From positions 22,603,501 through 22,667,500 of the forward strand of contig CM044862.1 of NCBI GenBank assembly GCA_024500155.1: a stretch of 64,000 nucleotides of DNA, given 5' to 3'. The stretch comes from Chenopodium formosanum. Taxonomy: Eukaryota > Streptophyta > Magnoliopsida > Caryophyllales > Amaranthaceae. Position numbers and translations under genes: made by a program. Positions 10,678 through 21,596 of this stretch are shown here, piece after piece (position 1 is the stretch's first letter; each line of letters starts with the position of its first letter). The notes under the pieces were generated by a model. It saw only the letters and a list, made by a program, of their open reading frames with translations, was not told the origin of the DNA and did not search any database.

Positions 10678-11557
10678 TTTCAGCCTTTTTCTGCCTTTGT
10701 CAATTATTTATGTATATTTTTCTTGACTTTTTCAACCGCCTTTTCGAGCGGTTTTATGTAAGATATTTTACCGCCTTTTGAGCGTTCCTTTTATTAATTC
10801 AGTTTTCAGGTTTTGCTTCATACTTTGCAAATTTCACACTTAAGTTTTTGCATTTTCGTACGCATATTTTTTCATGTTTAAGCGATTTTATGTACCCGTA
10901 TTTTTGTATCTTCGTACAATTGGGGGGTATGCCCCTTTATTCGGCGTTCGCCTAGTCCATACTTTGGGTGGTTTGATTGACTTGGTAGAATTTATACCTT
11001 AGGTGGTATGACTTCTACCAAGTTAATCAAATCATAATAATGATTGCCCTTGGACTAGGTGGTACGCCGAATCAACACATTAATTGGCCGTTCAATTGGC
11101 TTTATGTGAGTTTGTCCATTGAAACTATCGCTCGGACGCACTCAGAAAATTTCAAGTATGATCTCAACTTAAAATTTTCATGTTCGGCTGGGCTGGAATG
11201 CCTAGGTATGCCCTTGCCCCATTATATGGGTTTCACAGGGTACCTTACCTTTTCCGTCCGCCTTAATTAAGGGCGGACGCATTCATGTGACTTGGGATCA
11301 AGTTGCCCATTCTTATTTTATTTAATTTACTTTTGTTTTGCGACCGAGTTGCTATGTTGCAAGCAACCTACTTGCAAATTTCACGCGGCCTATCCGTATA
11401 AGTTATGACTGTGCAAATAAGCATAAATTAAATGGAAAAATAATTATAACAATGTTTGACTTTTTCATTAATTTGTCAAAATTACATTGTCGTGGCCGTA
11501 CGGCTTACATTGCTCGGTCAACAGACCTAGCTGTATACACAACTTTTGGCTAAGTAA
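10678..11557. other. Intergenic stretch between the convergent cargo gene and integrase of element C
   Basis: Non-coding apart from the hairpin described separately. Near 10735-10753 a short hairpin (ACCGCCTTTTCGAGCGGTT) follows the cargo gene stop. No further gene is seen. Confidence 0.6.
10939..11072. repeat. Large imperfect hairpin between convergent genes of element C
   Basis: The left arm starts ATTCGGCG and ends ACTTGGTAGAA; the right arm is its inverse (TTCTACCAAGTTAATCAAAT ... CGCCGAAT). The loop contains a smaller palindrome, ATACCTTAGGTGGTAT. It sits between the cargo gene stop (10677) and the integrase stop (11558). A 3'-end or RNA-structure role, or an old MITE, is possible. Confidence 0.75.
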
Positions 11558-12720
11558 TTAAACATAATATTTCTTCAGATTTTTAGTGTTCCATGTACGC
11601 GGGATGGGTCGGCCGTTCATGGCTTCAAAACGGTAAGTCCCATCTCGGACCTCTTCCCTGACTTGATACGACCCTTCCCAATTTGGGGTCAGCTTGCCAT
11701 CCTCATTTGCTCGTCCCACAGCCTCCATCTTCCTTAGGACCAGATCTCCCAATTTTATCGGCCGCTTTGACACTCGGCGATTGTATGCCCTTGCCATCCG
11801 AAGACGATATATTTCGTGTCTAAGCGCCGCGTTGCCCCTAGCTTCAGGAAGGAAGTCTAGGGCGGTCTTCATGGCTTCCCAATTGGCCGCTTCATCATAT
11901 AGCATCACCCTAAGGGTGGGCTCATACATTTCAATTGGAAGGACCGCCTCGGCACCATAGACTAAAAAGAAGGGAGTTTCTCCTGTGGAACTCTTGGTCG
12001 TGGTTCGTATGGACCACAACACATTAACTAACTCGTCAGCCCATAAGCCGCCTGCTCTTTCAAGCTTGCGCTTAATTCCATTGGAGATCAATTTGTTGTA
12101 TGCCTCTACCTGACCATTTGCTTGTGGACGGCCGACTGAAGCAAAGCAATGAGCTATGCCTTGGTCTTCCAACCATTCTTTGAGTTGAGGCGTTTTGAAC
12201 TGAGGCCCGTTGTCAAACACCATAGAATGGGGAATGCCAAAGCGTGCAATGATACTCTTCCATATGAAAGCGGAAACATCCGTCCATTTGATGCCCCGGA
12301 CGACCTCGGACTCTACCCATTTTGTGAAGTAGTCTACTGCTAGAAACACATACCGCCTCTGGCCGGACGGTGGTGTGTACGGTCCTAAAATGTCCATCCC
12401 CCATTTGGCAAAGGGGAGCGGACTACTGATGGCCGAAAGACTGTTGGCGAGTCGGTGAATTAATGTCGAACCTCTAGCACTTGTCACACTTCTTTACCAT
12501 TTCCATTGCGTCCGACTTTAAGCTCGGCCAGTAGTAACCCAGGCGGGCAGCTTTTTTAGCCAAAGCTCGTCCTCCAATGTGAGAACTGCACCGCCCTTGG
12601 TGAAGATCATCCAAGACATCATGCCCTCACTCAGGAGTGATGCATTTCAGGTACGGCTTTAAAAATGCCTTTTTGAACAACTCTCCTTGCTTAATTTCAA
12701 ACCAGGCCGCTCTCATTTTC
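11558..12720 (-). pseudogene. Element C integrase
   Basis: Ty3/gypsy integrase, which inserts retrotransposon cDNA into the genome. The N-terminal zinc region (about 12720-12488, HQGRCSSH then CDKC) contains two in-frame stops (GHDV preceded by TGA; CDKC followed by TAG). The core, 12487-11558, is open for 309 residues and keeps the catalytic triad: D in WGMDILG, D in VFDNGPQF, E in GQVEAYNK. The tail (LVLRKMEAVGRANEDGKL ... TWNTKNLKKYYV) is the GPY/F-like C-terminal domain. Downstream part of the pol reading frame. Confidence 0.9.
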
Positions 12721-12728
12721 ATCAGCCA

Positions 12729-13400
12729 TCACTCTTTAGGATCGGCCGGGAGTAATCCGTCCTTTAGGTAAGATATGATCTCGTCCATCCAAGTGGAGCT
12801 TCTATCAATGGCGTGTACTAGTTCAGCGTCAATACTCCTCTTTTCTTTCACTTCCCAAAACACTGAACTGGGAGTATCACATGATGCTGAGGATGCTAAC
12901 TTAGAGAGGGCGTCCGCCTGATAATTGGACGAACGAGGGACCTGCTGTTGAGTAAAATGATCTAGGCTCTTAGCCTCCTCTTTTACAATCTTCAAGTACT
13001 TTATCATGGCCGGCTCCCTCGCCTCGAAGTCTCCATTCACCTGGCCGATTACAAGTAGGGAGTTCAAGCATACATCAATTTTTGTCGCTCCTGCCGCCTT
13101 ACACATTCTAAGGCCGGCCAAGAGGGCTTCGTACTCGACCTCATTATTAGAGGCTTGAAACTGGAATCTTAGAGCATACTCAAACTTATCTCCCTCAGGA
13201 GACTGACATATAACACCTGCTCCACAGCCAGTAGTTGTCGCACTACCATCCACGAACACTTTCCAGACCTGGTCTCCGGCCGTCTGAAGATCCGGCCGAG
13301 TCATTTCTGCTAAAAAATCAGCAAAGGCTTGCCCCTTAATTGCTTTCCTTGGCTCAAATGCAATGTCAAAACCTCTCATTTCTAAGGCCCATTTAAGCAT
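12729..13400 (-). pseudogene. Element C archaeal-type RNase H domain
   Basis: Second RNase H-like domain (RVT_3 type) that marks Tat elements. It shows VFVDGSATT (first Asp), NNEVEYEALLAG (Glu) and NYQADALSKLA (last Asp). The expected Asp of the (S/N)DS motif is Asn here (CLNSLLV, codon 13062-13064), a G-to-A type change that should disable catalysis. A stop separates it from the integrase zinc region. Confidence 0.85.
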
Positions 13401-13442
13401 ACGGCCGCTTGCCTCTAAAGTTGTAAATGGCTTCTTCAGAGG

Positions 13443-14551
13443 TTAGTCTGTGTAGACCACAATTGAATGTGCCAAGAAGTATGGCCGCAGCTTTTTCGAT
13501 GCCATGTATAATGCCAAGCCAAATTTTTCAATAGGGGGATACCTTAGCTCGGCTTTATGAAGTACGTGGCTAATAAAGTAGACAGGGATCTGGCGGCTGT
13601 CCCGTTCAGCAAGTAGGACTGCACTTAAGGAGTGTTCTGAGATGGCAAGATAGATAAATAGCTTCTCGCTCTTAAGTGGACTGACAAGCCGAGGCAATGT
13701 ATGTAGATGGCCTTTTAACTGTACGAATGCTTCCTCGGCCTCCTCTGTCCACTCAAACATGGCTTTCTTTTTTATGGTTTGAAAGAAATAACGGCACTTA
13801 TCCCCTGATCTTGACAGAAATCTACCAAGTGCGGCCAAACAGCCGGTCAATCTTTGGACTTATTTAATTGTCCTTGGTGACTTCATGTCCATGACAGCTT
13901 AGATTTTTTTAGGGTTGGCCACAATTCCACGTTGATCAATTAAAAATCCGAGAAATTTACCGGACTCAACACCAAAGACACATTTCTTTGGATTTAACAT
14001 CATCTTATGCCGCCTGAGTTTGGTGAAAGTTTCTCGTAGATCCTTCAGATGGTCGTCCGACTCTTTTGACTTGACAATCATGTCATCAATGTACGCCTCC
14101 ATATTCCGGCCGAGATGATCTCTGAAGACTGTATTAACAAGTCGTTAAAAGGTATATGGGGCATTCTTAAGGCCGAATGGCATAACTTTGTAACAATACA
14201 ACCCTGCTAAGTCACGAACGCTGTTTTCTCCTAGTCTTCTTCCCATAATGGAATTTGATGGAATCCGGAGTATGCGTCCATAAAACTCATCAGGACATGC
14301 CCGGCCGTCGAATCAACCAGGCGGTTGATTTTGGGCAAGGGAAAGCTATCCTTAGGGTATGCCTTGTTTAGATCGGTGTAATCCACACACATTCTCCAAG
14401 TTCCATTCGGCTTCTTCACAAGGACCACATTGGCCACCCATTCTGGGTAATAACATTGCGTCCAGAAGCTTCTTGACTTCTGCTGCGGCCGCTGTAGGGA
14501 ATAATTCAAGCCTTTAATCCCACTAGCTTGAACCCCACTGTGATCATACAC
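13443..14551 (-). pseudogene. Element C reverse transcriptase core and first RNase H, broken
   Basis: Continues the RT started at 52670-52375, after the 5-bp duplication at 14488-14492. Visible parts in minus-strand order: YPEWVANVVLVKKPNGTWRM and CVDYTDLNKAYPKDSFPLPK (about 14440-14330); the catalytic YIDDM (14079-14093); connection and first RNase H-like region (13850-13443, LFIYLAISEHSLSAVLLAER). Frameshifts or stops lie near 14450, 14230, 14100 and 13900. The open stretch at 14551-14493 belongs to element B's LTR, not to this gene. Confidence 0.85.
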
Positions 14552-16402
14552 TAAAGTACGGTGGCGTCCAAAAGGGAAGAAGATAGAGCAAAAGAGTCGC
14601 CAACAAGTTTTTAAGGAACTTGTAAACCGTTCACGAGGTGAAGGTTACACGCCTTAACGATCCAAGTGATCGTCAACTCCATAAGGTCATGAACCAAATA
14701 AGGGTTCGGGGATGATGGTACAAATCCAACCTAAAAGAGATTGAACCTGCCCTAATAATAGGCCTCTACTTTATTCTGATCGTATTCATGTGCGCTTTCT
14801 GATTAACATGCAATCAATAGGATTAACCCTAAACCTGTTTAATCTATGTTAGTTGAATTTAATGCACAAATAAACTATTATTGGCGATCACTTGAATTAT
14901 AATCACAATTAACCCTAAACAAGATTATTAAATATCTTATTAAGCGTGATTGCAAATACCAATTCCCTTTAAACATGTAATAAAAAAGGTGATCAAGCGA
15001 TAAATAATAAGCATCAAGCAACATAATAAATAATCAACATCATTAGGATAAACATGAATAATAATTATAATAATCATAAATACAATAATATTCATGTTAA
15101 AGCATAAAAGCAAGATCCTAGGCATGATACTAACAAGATTAATAACAAACCCTAGCATGTCACTAAGCAATAAAAATCAAATCTTTAACCCTAACATGAT
15201 ACTAACAATCATAAATATTAGGAAGGATATAAAAGGCATCATAGCAATCATATTTAATATTAAAATTACCATAGACATGATACTAAGAATATCATAACAA
15301 CAATATAAACATCATAAATCAATAAATCAATTAAAACACTTACTTTGATGCCTCGTACCTCTTTCTAATAACAAAATACACGCGTTAGTAACTTCAAGGA
15401 AAAATAATAATCAAACAATTAAATTAAATAATTGAAAGACAGATGTGGGACCAAACCCTCAGAAATTAAATCCTTTCACGTCTAGGGCGAAGGCAACTTC
15501 GAATATGGCTAGGTGTTTCTAGATCTTGTGAATGCGGAATTTTGTATGAAAAAGCAAGAAAGAATTAAATGCTAAAGAATACTTGAGAATGAGAGAATTG
15601 GTGAATGTAGATGTAGATGATGAATTCGTGAAAATTGGTGAATGTAAACGGAGTTTTTGTTACGATATTTATAGAGAAAATCATCCAAAAAAGATAATTT
15701 AACAAAACAGAGTCTGACGATCGCAAAACAGGATTGGCGCCAACCCTGGCTAGCTGGCGCCAGGCACCAGTGGCTAGCGCCAGGCGCCAATGGCTAGCGC
15801 CTGGCGCCAAGGCCTGGGGTTGGACGCCAAACTGGATTTCAACGCGTTTTTGAAAATCTGATAAATTTCCCGTACTGGAAGATAAAATAATATAATTCCA
15901 TCGAAAATGCTATTTGATCTTGATTAAAACTCTGAAAAGTCAACAAAGTCAACTTATCAATGCTAATTGAATTAGGAATGAAAAGAACCTTCTAGAAGAT
16001 TCTAGAAGACTAAAACCATTCCTAATTGCATTAGGAATGATAAATCATATTAGGCCCTCCCCTAGATCATTGGGCCGTACATAAAGGTCAAACCGGGCCC
16101 AGTTTAGTAAATTGGCCATAACTTCCTCAATATTCATCGGAATTGGGCTTATAATATATCGCTGGAAAGGCTTTTGCAAGCCCCATCCAACTACACCACT
16201 ATTGGACCCATATCATGGACCAATCAAACTGGATTGGCTGTTTTCTTAAAATAAAGTATTCCAAAACAGGGAGAAGAGAAAAGAAATAAAACTTTCCGCA
16301 ACACTAGACCTTTCCACACTTTTGTTTCATTCGATTATGATTCGACGTGAAAGGTACTCATCACTGGGTTTGGTTTTGGGGAGACACAAATGGGTGTCTA
16401 CA
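14493..16402 (-). repeat. Element B 3' LTR
   Basis: 1910 bp. TATA box TATAAATA on the minus strand near 15664-15671, with a GGCGCC cluster just upstream of it (15732-15830). Near-identical to 50490-52374, but about 25 bp longer, largely in the GGCGCC cluster. Short open frames inside are not genes. Confidence 0.96.
15732..15830 (-). promoter_or_regulatory. GGCGCC cluster in element B 3' LTR
   Basis: Repeated TTGGCGCCA/TGGCGCCAGGCGCC palindromes about 60-170 bp upstream of the LTR TATA box on the minus strand. TTGGCGCC fits the plant E2F consensus WTTSSCSS/TTSSCGSS in both orientations. Confidence 0.7.
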
Positions 16403-16416
16403 GAAGCCCCCACTTT
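16403..16416 (-). other. Element B polypurine tract
   Basis: AAAAGTGGGGGCTTC-like purine run on the minus strand directly before TGTAGACACCC of the 3' LTR. The same tract stands before the 3' LTR of A. Confidence 0.8.
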
Positions 16417-16619
16417 TACTGAGTTTGGAGAAACGCAAGTTTCGAAAACGAAAGTCAAAGTAACGATAGGGACGGAGAATGATTCAGAACGTTCTGCGAT
16501 CCTAAATCAATCTTGTAACGCCGATACCTGCAAAACTAGCATTAGTTAAACAGATAAAAGAGTTAAGAATCGCGTATCTTGCACCGTCGAGCACACGTCT
16601 CTAAAAGTAACCGATTTGC

Positions 16620-17050
16620 TGCTTTACTGTTTTGATGACCTCCTGCAAGCTAGAGAATGCCATCCCGCTTGAAAACTGCTACGCCTGTAACTGATTCCAA
16701 ATTAGAAGATTGCTTCGCCTGAAACTATCCTTCCCGCTATGATAACATTCCACGTCCAAGGGAACATCATCGAAGATTATTTCTCTCGAAACAATCTCCA
16801 TCCGCATTGATAATATTCCATGTCCAAGGGAACACTATCGAAAATTATTTATCTTGAAATAATTCTCATCCGCATTGATACGATAATCTTCCAAAGGAAA
16901 TTACCGAAGATCCACGCCTGTCGATCTTTAAAAGTTCGCCTGAACTTTGCCTCCGCTATGCCTGTACGTCGGCGCTCTTTTGCTTTAAACCTGTATGTCG
17001 ATGCATTTTGCTCTTAAACCTATATGTCGGTGCTCTTTGCTAATGAGCCA
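16620..17050. repeat. Degenerate tandem-repeat segment next to the element B polypurine tract
   Basis: Imperfect units of about 30-35 bp: CTTTAAACCTGTATGTCG and CTCTTAAACCTATATGTCGG near 16980-17040, and blocks containing ATTATCGAAGATTATTT-like palindromes at 16740-16900. The same segment, inverted, is at 38075-38570 in element A. Confidence 0.65.
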
Positions 17051-17221
17051 ATGCTTAGGCGCTTTAAGCTAAGTGAGACGATCTTTTATCAGGTCGATCA
17101 CTTTACGTAATCAAGCCGATTACTTAATCATGTCAAATTGCTTAGAGGGCTAACTGGCGTACCAAGGAACCCAAAAATATATTGCAGAAAGTCAGCACAA
17201 CCCCAACAGGTGGCTGGCTGC

Positions 17222-17340
17222 TTTGGCGTCGCTGAAAATCTATCAGCGCCAGTCTAATAGCATTAGCGCCAGGCGCTGATGTTGGCGCCAGGAGCCAAGC
17301 CCAGATGGTGACGCCAATGCCTAGGGACTGGCGCCAGCAC
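17222..17340 (+). promoter_or_regulatory. GGCGCC cluster upstream of the element B PMD gene
   Basis: TTGGCGTCGC, CAGCGCCAG, TAGCGCCAGGCGCTG, TTGGCGCCA and TGGCGCCAG in about 120 bp. It is followed by a TTTAAATT box (about 17350) and a 0.6-kb leader to the ATG at 17980. Confidence 0.65.
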
Positions 17341-17979
17341 GGGATTCTCTTTAAATTCCCGTTTTCGTTTATTTCTTAGCTCTTTTCGTCGCGAAAGCTG
17401 CTCGAAGAAACCGAAAGCTTCAATTGCTCATTGCTTACTCGTTTCTCAACCGAATTCGCTCAAATTTGTTGCAAATCAAAGCTCTTTTCATCTATTTTCC
17501 CAATCTATGTAAGTTTTCCTCAAACTCACATCGGTTTTTATGAATTCTTGGCATGTTTATTCACGAATTTTATGGAAATTCGAATTCTATGATGCTCAAT
17601 TTGCTTTGTTTATCAAGTTTCATGCCATGAAATTGCTTGTTTATGTTTATAAATTGCCTTGGGAGTAATTTGAGACTTGTTTGACTCAATTTGGTGAAGA
17701 AATGAGCAATCTTCCATTGTTGGACCTCTTAAGGTCGTGAAGAACAATGTGGTTTGTTCTTGACGTTTTTGCTAGCAATTCTTGTTCAATTTGTCACAAT
17801 AATCACTATAGTGTTGCAAGAAATTGTTTGATTGCTTGAAAAAATACTGTCATGCTCAATTTGAATTTGTGCTATGTTTTAGTACTACGTACTCTGTATT
17901 TGCGAACATAGTATCATGTGGTTAGGCGAACCTTAGATACTATAGAACCTTAATTTATGATGATTCTGCACAATGTAGC

Positions 17980-20125
17980 ATGGCTAGACAAGGAGGCTCA
18001 GGTTCACGGTCCCGAAACACTAGACGGGAGCATGAGCCCGTGGAGGACGACGCCACGCCGTCCACTTCGCTTGGTCGGCTCCTGGAGTGGGATGAGCAGA
18101 CTTTGTTCTTTGCCCCTGTCCACCACATTTCTGAGAGGGTGAGATGGGCAACCGAGCCTAGGAGGACACGGCATCACGACTCTGGCTGTGATGGTCTAGG
18201 CGATTTGTACAGGATGCACATCGCCAGAGATCGTGAGACGAGACTCCTATGGGAGTCATGCGGGCTAGTTACTTTGTTCGAGACCTTCGAGGCTATGGTC
18301 GCCTCCAGCGAGGGTCACCACGTAGTGCGCGCTTTGGTGGAGTTCTTCTGGGACACCACCAACACCTTTCATTTTCATTGGGGCGAGATGATGGTCACCC
18401 CTACAGACTTCAGTCTCATCACAGGACTAGAGTTCACTTCTATGCCGCTGCCGTTTGACGGTGGGAACGACGTCTTTTCTTCAGAGGTCGAGGAGTTGTT
18501 GGGGCCGATTGCTATTCGGGCCCGAGCTGAGGTCGAGGCGACTCAGTTCAGTGCTAGAGGGATTCGCCGCTCGACGCTGGCAACGACTCTTGATGATGAT
18601 GCGACCACCCGAGAGCAGCGGGTGCGCATCTTTGTGCTGATGTTATTGTCAGGGACATTCTCCCCTGACAAGGGTAGTAGGGCATTGCTTTACTATTTCC
18701 CTGCTGTCCGTGATCTCCAGCGGATCGGGACTTATGACTGGGCCAGCTTGGCCTACGCTGATTTCGTTCGTGCGCTGAGGGACTCGTGTCGTCATCGGTC
18801 CTTTAGGACGAATGTCGCTTTGTCTGCTTCTGGAAGGTCGTAGAGGTAAACATTATTCCCTATAAAGTTTAGCCCTATATATAGTTAGCCTTTACTCATG
18901 CTTTTAACTTTTTGTAGATCTGGTTCTACGAGTATTTCCCTTCCGTTGCGCCGGCGAGACCATCGCCGAGGGAATATCCGGTGAGCACCTCTTGGGGCGG
19001 CCACCATGTGGACATGTCTACTGCACGTGTCCGGAGCCGGATCATCTCGGTACGACTCTTAGCGTTTATCTTGCTCTTCTTTGGGATTTTTAGACATATT
19101 CTTGCCTGATTGGTGTTTTTTATAGGGACCTGAGGTAGTATACCGACCGTGGGGCGGTTGGACAGTTCCCGGATTAGCCGCACAGTACTCTGCTGAGCGT
19201 CGCTATTTCCTGGGGACCTATGGAGCGGTTGTGTATTTAGGATAGAGAGTTGCTAGACAGCACTCTTCTGATGTTTTCGTCGTTCCTGTTGTTGAGCATG
19301 GCCGAGGGATCTGGTTCCCTCTAGAGGTCCCATGTGATCCTTGGGCGGTGTTACGCTGAGGAGCTACTACCTTTATTAGCTCCAGCCCCTGTACCGGCTG
19401 AGGATGTGAGGGTAAGATCCTTAGCTTTTTTTTTCGCTAAGTAGCCCCTAAGTAATACCTTATTGATTTCTTTCCGTTTTATCAGGATGGTCCCACTGAG
19501 TTTGTGCCGCCCCGTATGTCCATTCACTAACAGGGGATATACGGGCCGATCGAGGAGATGATTTCTCCGGCTCCCGAGGTCGAGCGCTTCGTAGAGCGGT
19601 CGATTCCTCGCCACCAGACTAGTGTAAGCCTAGTTTAATTCAGAATTTTGTATTCATTCCTCGCCACCAGACTAGTGTAAGCCCATTGCCTCTCACACCC
19701 GTACGAGACCTGAGGGGCGGAGAGATCCGGCGAGGTCTAGCTCGAGACGTCGTCGTACTTCGTCAGGAGGTAGAGGTGGTCGTTCCGAGGCTGCTCGAGC
19801 CGACGTTGCTGAGGGCTCAGGATCTTCTTTTGAGGGTGCTCCTGCTGCACCGGTAGGAGAGGCTACCTTGGCTTTCAGAGGTGGTGGGATGTACGAGGTT
19901 GGCTCATCATCGCAGCAGCCTCCGCGGTCTCAGCCTTAGGTTGATCTTGGCTGGAGCGGTCCTGTCTTGAGTCTTCCTCCTCCTACGGAGACTGGAGATG
20001 GTGCTGAGGCTGGAGCTGGTGGAGAGGTGACTCCTCGTACGGCGCAGCTTTATGGCATGATGGGCCTACGTCCTCCGGCGCCGTATTCTGTTTCTGTATA
20101 TGTATTTTATTTTGACTTTTTATAG
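17980..20125 (+). pseudogene. Plant mobile domain (PMD) gene carried antisense by element B
   Basis: PMD (aminotransferase-like plant mobile domain) is found in transposons and in the host MAIN/MAIL proteins. Exon 1 (17980-18845) encodes the start of the domain, with FHFHWGEMMVTPTDFSLITG and TYDWASLAYADFVRALRDS. Exon 2 is 18918-19049 (IWFYEYFPSVAP), exon 3 starts at 19126 (GPEVVYRPWGGWTVPG), and later exons (from about 19487) carry Arg/Ser-rich and Gly-rich tails ending near 20125. GT/AG borders are visible. Damage: a 1-nt deletion near 18828 (the A copy reads FWKVVE), a TAG near 19242 after YLG, further stops, and loss of an exon that A keeps at about 35253-35364, where B has a 53-bp-period duplication. 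Antisense to B, so introns would not be removed from genomic RNA. No enzymatic residues are known for this domain. Confidence 0.85.
19603..19683 (+). repeat. Short duplication in the element B PMD gene
   Basis: ATTCCTCGCCACCAGACTAG plus the following TGTAAGCC occurs at 19603 and 19656. It marks the place where B lacks sequence, including one exon, present in A. Confidence 0.8.
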
Positions 20126-20542
20126 AACTTTTGCCTTTGACTCATTATTTAGACACTTTTGTATTTTTATGTTATCGTAAATTCATTTGATTGTTATTAT
20201 TATGTTAGTGTATGTTAGTGTGTGCAAGGGAAGTGTGATACAAATTTTGCGCAAAAATTCCGTCATTTTTATTATTGATGGAGGATATTATCCGACTCTC
20301 TCCCCCAAAAAGAAAAAATAAAAGGCAAAGGAAACGGAAAAAAATGCTGGGTTTTTTTTGAAAATTAATATAAAATCCAAAAAAGAAATAAAATTAATTA
20401 AAAAATAATTGCTATATTAATTAATTAAGAAAAAAGATAGAAAAGATATTTAGAAAAAAATCAAACGGTGCCATAAAGTCATTAACCGACTCAAGTTCAA
20501 TGTTAAAAACGCAAACTGAGCACGCACGACTGCCCTGATGAC

Positions 20543-20655
20543 TTGGCGCCAGCTGGCGCCATAGTATGGCGCGTGGCGCCAGGCGCTACGCGTAGCGTGT
20601 GGCGCCAGGCTCTGGAGGGTGGCGCCAATGTCGGGGTTTTGACGCCAATTGACGC
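20543..20655 (+). promoter_or_regulatory. GGCGCC cluster and TATA box of the element B DUF7745-like gene
   Basis: About seven GGCGCC/GGCGC palindromes (TTGGCGCCAGCTGGCGCCA and so on) end about 45 bp before a TATA-like ATAAATAG (about 20701-20708). The ATG follows at 20780. This is the same cluster-then-TATA design as the LTR. Confidence 0.7.
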
Positions 20656-20779
20656 TGACTCCGTATTTCATTCAGATTAAAATTCTTCGCAATTTGTACA
20701 TAAATAGCCCCCTGCTTAGCCGATTCTTCTCATAATTCCAGTGAAAAAATTATTCTCCTCATTAGAAAAAATAATAATC

Positions 20780-21596
20780 ATGTCTTTAGCCACTAAAACC
20801 TTCACCCAATACACTCATGAATGGTGTCGATCTCTTAATGTTAGAGAAAGAAGAGAATTAGATTTATTTCACTTGGGGGGAATTTATGGCATCAAATGGG
20901 TAGATTTAGACATAGACTTCATACATACCGCTTTAGAATTTTGGAATATCGATACACATTGTTTTAGAATAGGGTATGATGAAATTAGCTCTTTGCCAGA
21001 GGAATTTGGTGCTATCTTAGGCTTCCCTGCAATAGACCCGGTAGTAATCCCTAGAGTAGATGCATACTATTATAAGGATTTTGAGCGCTTCTTTAATTTG
21101 AAGGAAAGGGATTTGTCAAAAATAGTAGATGGCAACATAGTTAATTTGAAAGAATTTACGCGCTACTATTTTGATAAACCTCTTTCTGAATCCTTTCATA
21201 TATATAGAAAAAGGGCATTCTTATTTTGCATGCTTAATCAATTTTTTCTTAGTAGTGGTAAAAATAACCAGGGTCAATCAATTATCGCCACTGTACTAGA
21301 ACAAATTGAATCAGGGAGAAATCCAATGCCATTAATAGTTGGAGAGACTATGATTAGTCTAGATGAATTGAAAAGGGACCCAAAAGCGCCTCTTCGCGGC
21401 TCTCCAATTTTATTACAGGTAGAAAAATAATATTTTTAATTACAGAAATAAAAAAATATATTTTTGTATTGTAATAATAATTTATTTGCATTGCAATTTT
21501 TTTACAGATGTGGCTAATGGAGAGGCTAGGATTAATTAACCCTCCGCACGACATTGAAAAATATACTCCCAATTGCTTCGTGAGAAGGAAGAAGCG
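20780..21596 (+). pseudogene. DUF7745-like gene of element B, 5' part (exon 1 and start of exon 2)
   Basis: Antisense cargo gene of unknown function. Exon 1 is 20780-21418 (213 codons); the intron ends in TTTACAG (21501-21507); exon 2 starts at 21508 (MWLMERLG) and is cut at 21596 by insertion of element A. It resumes at 40728. The sequence DFIHTALEFWNIDTHCFRIG with EEFGAILGFP, then LLQ-MWLMERL, resembles plant DUF7745 proteins, themselves relatives of mobile-domain proteins. I start at MSLATKTF because the copy in A starts there; the frame is open 13 codons upstream. No catalytic motif recognised. Confidence 0.8.

Noticed and set aside
15094..15297. Small open frames in the LTRs (also 51086-51289, 14940-15170 and 50932-51162)
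   Set aside because: They are AT-rich, recur because the LTRs are duplicated, and have no domain or coding signature.
15732..15830. GGCGCC clusters as a CRISPR array or replication origin
   Set aside because: There are no equal-length spacers, the units are palindromic and irregular, and the setting is a plant retrotransposon.
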